Shown piece after piece: positions 34,650 to 44,964 of a DNA stretch of 64,000 bases. The DNA comes from Megamerina dolium (lineage: Eukaryota > Arthropoda > Insecta > Diptera > Megamerinidae). Position 1 is the first letter of the stretch; every line of letters begins with the position of its first letter. The stretch lies in assembly GCA_963854835.1 (NCBI GenBank), contig OY978525.1, positions 47,017,196 to 47,081,195 on the forward strand. The letters run 5' to 3'. The position numbers and the translations under genes are program-made. The notes under the pieces are model-generated. The model worked only from the letters and a program-made list of their open reading frames with translations, did not search any database and had not been told where the DNA came from.

Positions 34650-35660
34650 CGCAATGAAACGCAATTTTTTTGAAAACATTTTGAGAATACATGTAGAAAG
34701 TTGCCATATTATCTTAAAAATAAAGGAACACAATACATATTATCTGTCACATCGTATGTTAATGTTACTAATGGTGTTTTCTTTTTTTCGAAAAATAGAA
34801 ATTTTGGCCTCTGTTCGAATGTACAACCTTTTTAAATATACCCTCATATAATATACCAATGTACAAATAGAATGGAATATCACTCAAAACACACATATAC
34901 ACACACATATTGCATTTTATTTTTATCTTTTTCGTTTTATTTCTTCGTGTATTTCCCAATACGAAATTAGGCGACTGTTTCGACCGAGAACCAGTCGCCA
35001 GTCGTAACCACTTTAATTATATTATTAAAATAAACCAATTAAAGTAAATATACCCACATAATATAATTACGGTGCGTTTTAATATTCTAATTCGGTGTCA
35101 AACTAAGCATGACGTTTCCTTTGTCTTATCATAAGCTTAAAAAATAGTGTACAAATTTCGTTGTTGGTCTCTGTATGTAAAACGAATCAATGCAACACAA
35201 CTTTGCAACCTATGCCTTTTGGTGTTGCCACTTACTAGTGGCAACAAAAATCCAATGCTCGCTTTTAAATAAAGCATTTATTTTCACTTCCTATTGGCAT
35301 TATTATTTTCAATTCAATTCAATCCAGTATTGAAATACAGTACGACAGCAATATTATGATGTGTTCATATCTTTCATATTTTCGTTCAACTTGAAGTCAT
35401 GACATAAGCCTTTCTGCTATTTTAGAAATCACCCATTCATGTGAATTTTATTATAAAACCCCTTTCATACACATGTACTCGTATGCCTATCCAAATGTGA
35501 AGAAGAAGAAGAAGACTCATTTTATTTAGAATTACATTCATACATAACCGTGAGATATATATAAATGCATAACAAGAAATACCACTCAAATCAGACGATA
35601 GATTAATATCTGATAAATATATAGTAAATATATACATAACTATACGCAATAATAAACATA
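34649..35660. other. No recognisable gene
   Basis: About 1 kb of AT-rich sequence. A possible hairpin-rich segment (GGCGACTGTTTCGACCGAGA followed by CCAGTCGCC) lies near 34971. I see no domain. Confidence 0.45.
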
Positions 35661-35674
35661 TATAGGATACACAC

Positions 35675-37250
35675 GAACAATTCCGCCAGTGGAGGAGATT
35701 GCCCGATAACCCCAATTACAGATGATGGTATCGATGTTCCATCACCCGACTATGACGAGGTTAAAACGGCCATTTTAAGGCTGAAGAACAACAAAGCTGC
35801 AGGTGCCGGTGGCCTGCCTGCCGAGTTGTTTCAGACTGGAGGCGATAAGCTGCTCACCCGCATGCACCAGCTCATAAGCAGAATATGGTCGGATGAAAGC
35901 ATGCCTGATGATTGGAGGCTCAGTGTTCTCTGTCCTGTACATAAAAAAGGAGACCCCACAATTTGCGCCAACTACCGTGGAATAAGTCTCCTGAGCATCG
36001 CATACAAGGTTCTATCGAGCGTACTGTGTGAAAGGTTGAAGCCTATGCTCAGCAACCTGATTGGACCTTATCAGTGTGGCTTCAGACCTGGCAAATCCAC
36101 CATCGACCAGATTTTCACACTGCGCCAAATCCTGGAGAAGACCCAAGAAAAACAGATCGACACACACCACCTTTTTGTTGATTATAAAGCCGCTTTCGAC
36201 AGTCCGGTAAGAGATTACCTCTACGCAACAATGTCTGAGTTCGGTATTCCTGCAAAGCTCATTCGACTTTGTAGAATGACACTGCATAACTCCCGTTGTG
36301 CAGTGAAAATTGGGAAGGACCTCTCCGCACCGTTTAATACCGAACGGGGTTTCAGACAAGGTGATTCGTTATCGTGCGACTTCTTCAATCTTATTATGGA
36401 GAAAATAATACGAGCTGCTGATTTACGACATAATGGCACTATCTTCAACAAAAGTGTCATGCTGTTAGCGTATGCCGACGATATTGACATAATCGGCATG
36501 AACACGCGAGCAGTCAGTGCAGCATTCTCAGAGTTGGAAAGAGAGTCGCGTCGGATGGGTCTCATGGTGAACGAGGGCAAGACGAAGTATCTAGTGTCAA
36601 CAAACAAAGAGTCCCGGCGTCTTGGACAGCACTTCACTGTTGACAACTACGCTTTTGAAGTAGTAAGGGACTTTGTCTATCTTGGAACCAGCATTAACAG
36701 CAGTAATGACGTCAGCTTGGAGATCATGCGTAGGATAACTCTTGCTAACAGGTGTTACTTTGGGCTGAGTAAGCAATTGAGAAGTCGAGCCCTCTCTCGA
36801 AGAACGAAAACTACACTCTACAAGTCTCTCATCATGCCTGTCCTAACATATGGCGCTGAAGCCTTGACCATTTCCACCTCGGATGAGCGAATGCTTGGGG
36901 TTTTCGAGAGAAAAGTCCTACGTAAGATCTTTGGACCTATTTGCGTTGGTGGCGAGTACCGAATAAGGTACAACCATGAGCTGTACGAGCTGTATGCCGA
37001 TATTGACATAGTAAAGCGCATCAAAATCCAGCGGCTGCGCTGGCTAGGTCATGTCGAGCGAATGGAAGAACACGCTCCAGCTAAAAAGGTGTTATATTCG
37101 GAACCCGCTGGAGGACGACGCAAAAGAGGAAGACCAAACCTCCGGTGGAAAGACCAAGTACTGGAGAACCTGACGGCGCTTGGAATTTCTAACTGGCGCC
37201 AGCTAGCGAAGAACAGAGATGGCTGGCGAAGCATGTTATTTTCGGCCTAA
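35675..37250 (+). CDS. Reverse transcriptase of a 5'-truncated non-LTR element
   Basis: The frame is open from the insert edge to the stop at 37248-37250. The first internal Met-type start is near 35826. RT blocks in order are VCPVHKKGDPT with NYRGISLL, CGFRPGKSTIDQIF, FVDYKAAFDS, RGFRQGDSLSC and the catalytic LAYADDIDII. They are followed by the thumb (FVYLGTSIN) and a C-terminal region with RLRWLGHVERM and GRPNLRWKDQV. The endonuclease is missing with the 5' end. The RT is otherwise intact. The clade is uncertain, though the C-terminus is of the kind seen in RTE/Jockey-like insect elements. Confidence 0.88.
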
Positions 37251-37288
37251 ATTGATATTCGGTTGTTATGGCCACATAAGTAAGTAAG
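35675..37288 (+). mobile_element. 5'-truncated non-LTR retrotransposon with (TAAG)n tail
   Basis: The insert is flanked by a 14-bp target duplication, TATAGGATACACAC (35661-35674 and 37289-37302). It ends in TAAGTAAGTAAG rather than poly(A). The 5' end is cut inside the protein, as expected from incomplete target-primed reverse transcription. A degenerate relative lies in both palindrome arms. Confidence 0.92.
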
Positions 37289-37334
37289 TATAGGATACAC
37301 ACATATATATACATATAGAAGTACAACTAAATAC

Positions 37335-37771
37335 TGTTACGTTTTTATTCTGTGAGCGTTTAATTCTATTTGAATTACCTTGTTCGATCACTGGATTCTG
37401 TTAATAATAACTGCAACACTTATTTTATACAACTATATACAGCAACAATTTATTTAATAAACACTATTTACAATCAACTCTGTTTATAATCAACTATTTA
37501 CAATAACACTCTAATGTACTTGCAACTTTTGCCTCTGTATCAATGTTTTCGCAATCACGTTCGGAATTAAATTGATTTTCCTCCTCAACACTGGCTCTAT
37601 TTATACTCTGTTGGCAACACCCCAGAATCTTCCTTTATCGAGATTCTTCTCTTCCTTTCTCGTTGGCTTGTCCTGGTTATCGCTCATTTCTTTTTGTTGA
37701 TATTCGTTTCGATGCTGCCAATAGTGTCAGTCACAATAGTGATGAGTAATCAACTATCGATACTCGTTACA
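37335..37771 (-). repeat. 3' LTR of the gypsy element
   Basis: This is 437 bp with TGTTACG and CGTTACA ends. It differs from the partner LTR at only a few sites (for example TAAATTG versus TAGATTG), so the insertion is fairly recent. Confidence 0.95.
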
Positions 37772-37809
37772 CTGCCCTCCTCTTAACCTTGTTCGTCCCG
37801 AGCAAGTTT

Positions 37810-39572
37810 TTATACTTCCCCTCGATATGGCGCAAGTCGCTCTAAGTGCACTACTTTAAACTTTGCTCTTTTATTCCAGGCACGTTGAATACGATACACT
37901 ACGTCATTTATCTTTGCTATAATCTCATATGGTCCTTCCCAATGAGTCTGTAGTTTAGGGGACAGGCCTTTCTTTCGTTGTGGATTATGAAGCATTACAA
38001 GCTCTCCTTCATAGAACCCTTTTGAATTTGCTTTCAAGTCATACCTGGCCTTCATCTTATCGCTTATCATCTGCGACCGCTCTCTGATGAACTGATGTAC
38101 TTCATCCAACTGTTCCCGCTTTTCGCTAGTATAATTTCCTTCGGTTGATCTCGTTGGTGTTACAACTCATCGTATCATGTTGTGCGCATCGATATGCCAT
38201 GAGGAACATTGGTATATGTACATCCCAGTCTCTTTGGTATTTATCTACGACTTTGCTCAAATATTCCTCCAAGGTACGGTTAAATCGTTCTACCATGCCA
38301 TCAGATTGTGGATGCAAAGGTGTTGTACGAGTTTTGTATATACCCAGCATACGGCATATCTCTTGGAATACAACTGATTCGAAATTTCGACCTTGGTCTG
38401 AGTGTAATTCCATCGGTACACCAAAACGAGTAATCCATTGGTTGACGAATACATCCGCAACGGTACTAGCTTCTTGATTTGGAATGGGGTATACTTCAGG
38501 CCATTTACTGAAGTAATCTATAACCACCAGAACATACTTGTTTCCTGCGTTGCTTATTGGAAATGGTCCAGCTATGTCCATAGCAATTCGCTCGAATGGA
38601 GCACCCACGGTGTATTGGTGCATCTTACCTCGACTTTTCTTAGTCGGACCTTTGGCCATTGCACATTGCTTACACTTCCGAATCCAATCAGCGACATGGT
38701 CATGACATCCAACCCAATAAAATCGTTTCTTTATTTTCTCGACGGTTTTGGTGATTCCCAAATGCCCTCCACTGGAGGCATTCTGATACTCAGCTATCAC
38801 TTCATTTATTCTTGCCTTGGGTACCACTAGAAGATCATAAGTGATTTTTCCATCTTCACTTTCCCATGTTCGGAATAAACATCCGTCTCGTAAGTGCAGG
38901 CTTTGCCACTGCGCCCAGTATGCCTTTGCTATTGGACTCTCATTAGCCATTTCTTGCCAATCTGGACGTATGCCCTGCTCCTTGTATTCCATAATCTTTA
39001 CGAGATCTGGGTCGTTCCGCTGATCTTCTTGCACTCGTTCGGTGGTCCATGTCTCCTCCGGCAATATATTTGTAAGTCGTACGTCGACAATGTGCTCCTT
39101 GCTTTCCACTCGGGAACAATGTTTACATTCCATTTTGCAAGGACGACGAGATAGAGCATCCGCGTTGCCGTGATGTCCTCCTTTACGATGTTCGATGGTA
39201 AAATGATAACTCTGCAGCCTTTCAATCCAGCGCGCCAATTGTCCTTCTGGGTTTTTAAATTGTAGTAACCACCTTAGCGCTGCGTGGTCAGTTCGTAGAT
39301 GAAATGACTGACCGTACAAGTATTTATGGAAATACTTTACACATTCCAGTATTGCGAGCAACTCTCTTCGAGTGACACAGTAGTTTCTTTCTGGCTTCGA
39401 CAGGATTTTAATGTAGTATGCTATTACTTTTTCTTGCCCATCTATGATCTGAGAGAGCACACCACCTATTCCATAGCCACTCGCATCTGTGTCTAACACA
39501 AACTTTTGACCAGGTACTGGATACGCTAATACTGGTGCTGAACAGAGTTTTTCTTTCAGTTGTTCGAATGCT
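37810..39572 (-). pseudogene. RNase H and integrase of the gypsy element
   Basis: RNase H begins around 39500 with VLDTDASGYGIGGVLSQ and ends near HGNADALSRR. Integrase follows with its zinc-binding region, catalytic Asp in MDIAGPFP, Asp in HSDQGRNF and Glu in MVERFNRT (38288-38290), all present. A deletion of roughly 70 bp near 38167 breaks the frame, and the remainder (38109 to 37810) carries the GPYEIIAKIND tail motif. So the catalytic core is intact but the tail is out of frame. Confidence 0.9.
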
Positions 39573-39574
39573 TT

Positions 39575-40915
39575 CTATTGGTCTTCGCCCCATACAAATG
39601 GTTTGTTCTTTCTTGTTAACTCATGCAGACTGCTGGCGATGTTTGCAAATCCAGGAACAAATCGTCTATAGTAGGTACATAAGCCTAGGAAGCTTCTTAA
39701 CTCGTGAAGATTCGATGGAATAGGCCATTCTTGTACTGCTGCTACTTTCTCCACGCCGGTATGTACCCCGTCTGTTGTTTCTTTATGACCAAGATATTTA
39801 ACTTCTCGCCTGAAGAGTGAACACTTTTTCATATTCAGTTTAAGCCCTGCTGATTGTATACGCTCAAATACTTCTTTCAACTTTTCCAGGTGGTCGTTAA
39901 AATCTTTTCCCATCACAATAATGTCATCGAGGTACACCAAGCACGTTTTCCAGTGTAGTCCTCTGAGTACACGCTCCATCAAACGTTCAAAAGTAGCTGG
40001 CGCATTGCATAAGCCAAATGGCATAACTGTAAATTGCCATAGACCATCGCCAATACTGAAAGCTGTTTTCTCTTTGTCTTCCTTACCAAGTTCCACTTGC
40101 CAGTAGCCACTTTGCAAATCAAGAGTTGAGAACCACTTCGCACCAGATAGTGTGTCCAGAGTGTCATCGATTCTTGGCAGTGGATAGCTGTCTTTTTTCG
40201 TAATATCATTTAGCTTTCTGTAATCCACACAGAATCGAGTACTTCCATCCTTCTTCTTTACCAGCACAACTGGTGAACTCCATGGACTCGCTGATGGTTC
40301 AATAACACCTTGTTTCTGCATATCGGAAATCAGCTTAATGGCTTCGTCTCTTTTGGCCAATGGAACTCGTCGTGGTGTTTGACGAATTGGTCTAGAATCA
40401 CCGGTGTCAATGTGATGCTTCACGATGGTTGTTCGTCCTCCAGTTTTTCCATTTGAAGAAAAGATTGAACTGTACTTCTCCAATAGTTGTAAAGCCTTTT
40501 CTTTTTGCTGGTTGGTAAGCACACCTGCCCATTCTTCCATCTGTGCTTTTATTTCCGCTCTGACAGTTCCTGATCTTCCACTTTTTATCGACGAACCCTT
40601 TTCGCAGTCTACTATGGCAGTAACTTCCTGGCAATGACCAATCACCATTCCTTTCTTCACAACTGTAGATGTATTAGTTGGATTTAATATTCGCACCGGT
40701 ACTATTCCATTTTCTTTAGGTTCCACTAACGTCCTACCAAGTACGATGTTTTTATTTTGTATTTCTTTATCTGCTTCTACTAACCACAACTTGCCTGTCC
40801 CATCATCCACATTCATCTGTGCCCATATCACAGCTTCTGATTTTGCTGGAACCTCTTGGCGTTGACATGCCAGTGCTCGTTTGATGTTCCCACTATGCTT
40901 GTAACCGATGTTCAA
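39575..40915 (-). CDS. Reverse transcriptase of the gypsy element, ends at a premature stop
   Basis: A 446-codon frame covers the pol linker and RT: VDYRKLNDI, TLDLQSGYWQ, MPFGLCNAPATF and the catalytic YLDDIIV. The thumb and connection follow (KYLGHKETTDG, FLGLCTYYRRF). A TAG at 39575 separates it from RNase H in the same frame, so only one stop divides them. The frame start at 40915 overlaps the protease end by four bases. Confidence 0.9.
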   Translation of the reverse strand: MNIGYKHSGNIKRALACQRQEVPAKSEAVIWAQMNVDDGTGKLWLVEADKEIQNKNIVLGRTLVEPKENGIVPVRILNPTNTSTVVKKGMVIGHCQEVTAIVDCEKGSSIKSGRSGTVRAEIKAQMEEWAGVLTNQQKEKALQLLEKYSSIFSSNGKTGGRTTIVKHHIDTGDSRPIRQTPRRVPLAKRDEAIKLISDMQKQGVIEPSASPWSSPVVLVKKKDGSTRFCVDYRKLNDITKKDSYPLPRIDDTLDTLSGAKWFSTLDLQSGYWQVELGKEDKEKTAFSIGDGLWQFTVMPFGLCNAPATFERLMERVLRGLHWKTCLVYLDDIIVMGKDFNDHLEKLKEVFERIQSAGLKLNMKKCSLFRREVKYLGHKETTDGVHTGVEKVAAVQEWPIPSNLHELRSFLGLCTYYRRFVPGFANIASSLHELTRKNKPFVWGEDQ

Positions 40916-41289
40916 TGGTAGTTCGACATTTGATAACGCAGTATCCGTTGATTTAAATCTAACGTAAATCCGTTGCCAATCATAAAATCAACACCAATTA
41001 TTACGTCATCGATGATGTCGGCCACAATGAATTCATGTTCCCATGTGCAATTTCCAATAGATACTCGTTTCTTTATCTTGCCTAGAATTTGTGCATCCTC
41101 ACCCGTTGCTGTACGCAATTTTATTCCCATTAAAGGCTCAAACCTCTTTACCAAATCGCTCTTGATTATAGAATGTGATGCACCAGTGTCCAGAGTTAAC
41201 ATGAATTCCATATTGTCCAATTTTCCATCAATAGTCAAGCTGCTTGGCACACGCTGTAGTTGTGAAATGTGAATGATGGGGCAACCCAC
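40912..41289 (-). CDS. Aspartic protease of the gypsy element
   Basis: A 125-residue open stretch has the active-site motif LTLDTGASHSI and the later IIGVDFM block, the usual pattern of retroviral-type proteases. It would mature Gag and Pol after dimerisation. It is separated from gag by a stop, and the array units lack this region altogether. Confidence 0.85.
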   Translation of the reverse strand: MGCPIIHISQLQRVPSSLTIDGKLDNMEFMLTLDTGASHSIIKSDLVKRFEPLMGIKLRTATGEDAQILGKIKKRVSIGNCTWEHEFIVADIIDDVIIGVDFMIGNGFTLDLNQRILRYQMSNYH

Positions 41290-41327
41290 TGTTGGAGTCA
41301 GTTCACGCCCCGCTGAACTGACTCGAT

Positions 41328-42739
41328 CTAGTTTAACGATGGATTTGTGTTCACCTTATTCTCCTTCTTTTGTCTTCCTGGAGAATTCGATCTTGATCGC
41401 TTTCGTCGTAGACGGCAGTCACGCGCCATGTGTCCTGGTTTGTCGCAAATAAAGCACTTACCAGTAAATTTGATTTCGCGTCGACCTGTTGTTCTTGCTT
41501 CAGGCTGCACTACAGATTTGAATGCCTGACACACTGCTTCAACCAGATCTGCTGTTTCTGTTTCTATTTGGCGTACCCGTGGCATTGGTCGACACATCAA
41601 ACTGGCGGCTTCAAACGTCAATGCACTACTGACTGTTTCGGCATAAGTATTCCTTGGTGACATGACTAGGGCACGCTTTGTCTCTCCATCACGTATGCCA
41701 TCTATGAATGCCTCTATTTTTATTTTTTCGACGAACTCTTCCGAATTACCGGAGAACGTTAGATGACATAAGCGCTCAATATCGGAAGCGAATTCCTGAA
41801 GGCTCTCATTACTCCGTTGCACTCGCGATCTCAATTCCACTCGATGTAATTGACTCTTGTATTCATTTCCATATTTTCGCTGGAGTGTGTCCATCAGTGA
41901 CTGATAGCTACCACGATCTTTCTCTGGAATCATCTGTAACACCTCGGAAGCATTACCTTTTAATGCGACTATTAAAGCAGCAGTCTTGTCGCTATCATCC
42001 CATTGATTCTTCGAAGCTGTTGTCTCGAATTGAAGCTTAAAGATATTGAATGGCGTGCTTCCGTCAAATGTTGGTGGCTTTAGTTTAATTGTAGTTGACT
42101 CTCTTATCTTATCACTGATGTCGTTGCTCCACTTATTTTTATTTTATTAAGTTCGCGCTCTAATTTCTCAAGCTTTTCTTCCAAGTCATCATGTCTGTCT
42201 ACATGTTCCTTCAGCTTGTCATCCAAATCATGCACATGTTCTTTCAGCTCTGTGACTTTGTCATTAATAGCTCCGGAAATTTCCTGAAATCTAATCTCAA
42301 TTCCCTTTTGTAGTTTTTCGATGACATGTTCTTGACGAGCCGAATGTTCTTGAAGCTTGGAGTCAATTGTTTTCTGGAATTCTCCCATAGCGTTTTCTTG
42401 ACGTACCTAATGTTCTTGAAACTTGGAGTCAATGCGAAACGCATTTTCTTGTAGCTTCGCATTAATTCCTTGCAGTTGCTGCTGCTGTTGTTGCATCATG
42501 GATTTCATGAGTTCCATGAGTTCACCACTCGAATCTATTTTGCTCTCTTCCTCAGCGTGCACAACTGCTTGTATATCGGCTTCCTCGAAGAACTCATGTT
42601 CTTCTACATTAATTCCCTTAGCCTCCATAGCTTGCCTCAGCCTCACCAGCAGTTCCGCCTTTGCACCTGATGACGATAGATTCATCTCTACCAACAGCTT
42701 TTTAAGCTGGTCCACTTTTAGTTGGTCAATTTTGACCAT
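41328..42739 (-). pseudogene. Gag of the gypsy element, interrupted
   Basis: The SAP-like start MVKIDQLK at 42739 is followed by a premature stop at 42407. A coiled-coil segment (to 42104) ends at another stop. The capsid-like C-terminal half (from about 42085) reads to 41328 and contains a single CCHC knuckle, CFICDKPGHMARDC. Array units have two knuckles and a longer frame. Confidence 0.9.
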
Positions 42740-42746
42740 CTTTACA

Positions 42747-42766
42747 GAATCCCACTTCTGACACCA
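42747..42766 (-). other. Primer-binding site, tRNA-Leu type
   Basis: On the minus strand, two bases after the LTR, TGGTGTCAGAAGTGGGATTC is complementary to the 3' end of an insect tRNA-Leu including CCA. The tRNA identity is from memory of tRNA-Leu 3' sequences. Confidence 0.8.
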
Positions 42767-42768
42767 AT

Positions 42769-43205
42769 TGTTACGTTTTTATTCTGTGAGCGTTTAATTC
42801 TATTTGAATTACCTTGTTCGATCACTGGATTCTGTTAATAATAACTGCAACACTTATTTTATACAACTATATACAGCAACAATTTATTTAATAAACACTA
42901 TTTACAATCAACTCTGTTTATAATCAACTATTTACAATAACACTCTAATGTACTTGCAACTTTTGCCTCTGTATCAATGTTTTCGCAATCACGTTCGGAA
43001 TTAGATTGATTTTCCTCCTCAACACTGGCTCTATTTATACTCTGTTGGCAACACCCCAGAATCTTCCTTTATCGAGATTCTTCTCTTCCTTTCTCGTTGG
43101 CTTGTCCTGGTTATCGCTCATTTCTTTTTGTTGACATTCGTTTCGATGTTGCCAATAGTGTCAGTCACAATAGTGATGAGTAATCAACTATCGATACTCG
43201 TTACA
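42769..43205 (-). repeat. 5' LTR of the gypsy element
   Basis: This is a 437-bp LTR and the upstream LTR for minus-strand transcription. The TTTATACTCTG block may supply the promoter. Confidence 0.95.
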
Positions 43206-44060
43206 ATACATTAATTACCCAAATTACCCATCATATGAACTCGCATTTATATCTGTTGTTCGAAACGTGATCGTTGACAACACTGTTTTCTCTTTCTAAT
43301 ACACACGTATATTCACATATGGCGATATACGCATTTTAACAAGTCACACTACCCAAAAGGAAAGTGACCGACTGTTTCCACGTCGGACCCATTTGGGAAC
43401 TAGTCAATTGATCACTTAACTGGCCAACATTCAAGGTCAATATTTTTCTTCAACTCTTACCGAGAGCGGTTCTCCTCTCTTTAATTAAAAATTGCCGGCG
43501 GCTTCTCGTATTTAATTAAACGTGTTTTTGTCGTTTCGGCTTATATACCTCCCACTTCGTGTTCTAACGCCCATTCGTTGTCATTCACTGACAGAACGTT
43601 GGATTAACATTTTTCGAAAATTCTTTACGCGCCCTTTCTCAAATCGATATGGCAGATTTGACTAGCGTTGAAGTACTCTCCGTAAATTTCCCTACCAGCA
43701 AGCAGTTCATCAATCATCATCCACCAGCCATCATCCAGGGTCAGTTATGTCATCAGCGTTCAACCATCATGCAAGTTCCACGGGTTGGCCAACCGATGTG
43801 CTGTATATCAGCCGGCACTACCATCACGGTATCGATGCGTATGGCTATGTGACGACATGGCGCATGCCTCACACGTCACCGTGTCAACACCATTTTCGTG
43901 TACTATTTTTCCACAACACTCACTAAGTACTTAACGGCTAGACTCAAGGATGTAACGCACAAGATTAGTACCTAGATCTAAGCTCCTAAACATCCTTCGA
44001 GACTATCACACTAGTTAGCTGAAATAAAACAATTATACTTTATCAATGATACTTGCGATT
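43206..44060. other. No recognisable gene
   Basis: Mixed-composition sequence with a 67-codon frame at 43649 that has no recognisable domain. It could be leader or LTR sequence of a BEL-type element, but I cannot fix its ends. Confidence 0.35.
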
Positions 44061-44622
44061 TTGGGTATTCGCATCGTAAGGGTCGCAGTATTTTACAATT
44101 TCTTACACGCTAGCACTTCACAATCGGCACAAGACTCACAACTGAAAGCCACTGCCTTCAGTAAACAGGCAGTTTATATACCATTTTTTTAATACTAGGT
44201 TTTATTAAAACATATCAACATATTACATACAATAATATATTCACATCACTTGTTTGTATGTATGTATGTGTTTATGTACGCGATCGATGCACTCCACATG
44301 TGCGTATATATACGTGAGAAACCAATTTTTTAATATTCACACACATGAGTAGTCCGCGTGATTTTAGTTATCATGTATGCTTACGTAATTGCAGAACTAC
44401 GAATTGTGTGGGAAAGTGCTTTGTCAGCATTTTCACACCCAACTGCAACTGAGTTGGCTCAATGTTCTGGCTTTCCACAATTATAAGTAATATTAGTATG
44501 GATTGTGTATATCACAATTTCGAGCAATGTTGGTATGTGTATGGATAAATATGTAGTTCACAATTTCAAGAAATATGTCGTGAGGCAATATGCATATGTG
44601 CATATTTTGGCTCGCAACACCA
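44061..44622 (-). repeat. Possible BEL-like LTR
   Basis: On the minus strand it starts TGTTGCGAGCCAAAATATGC, with a nearby complementary TTGCCTCACGACA, like the hairpin termini at 32571 and 62539. A TATA box (GGTATATAAACTGCCTG) lies about 430 bp inside. The inner boundary is uncertain. Confidence 0.45.
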
Positions 44623-44964
44623 TCATCATCATATGTAAAATGTACATCCATAATTTTTAGTCATAGTATTAGCATAAGACGACAATTGGTAAGAACGGGC
44701 GTAAAGTCTGAACCTGGTGTGGACACTCGTCTCTTTTGCAATAATATTGCAGGGGCAGCGGGATGTTTATACCAGCGTCAGGTCTTTTCGTCTGTCGTTG
44801 TCAATGCGTGCGACGCGCGACCTGGTCGTACAGTGTGCTTTTGCATATCATCCTCTCATCCCTTTTCTTCATTATCACTCATGTACCAGTATATATATAT
44901 ATATATATATCCCACACCCTACCCTCCTGAACACTAAGCAACTACTAACTTACTCGTTTGCAAC
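44623..44964. other. No recognisable gene
   Basis: Contains a short (TA)n run at about 44890-44910 and frames without similarity that I can recognise. Confidence 0.4.

Larger units (their letters stand above)
37335..43205 (-). mobile_element. Ty3/Gypsy retrotransposon, nearly full length
   Basis: The 5871-bp element has 437-bp LTRs and a 4-bp target duplication ATAC (37331-37334 and 43206-43209). The primer site (42747-42766) fits tRNA-Leu. The purine tract AAGAGGAGGGCAG precedes the 3' LTR. Gag, protease, RT, RNase H and integrase follow in the gypsy order. Stops in gag and pol and a deletion in the integrase tail inactivate it. It is the fuller relative of the array units. Confidence 0.95.

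Noticed and set aside
43649..43852. 67-codon frame beginning MADLTSVEVL
   Set aside because: No recognisable domain, ends soon, and lies in LTR-like sequence; not enough to call a gene.
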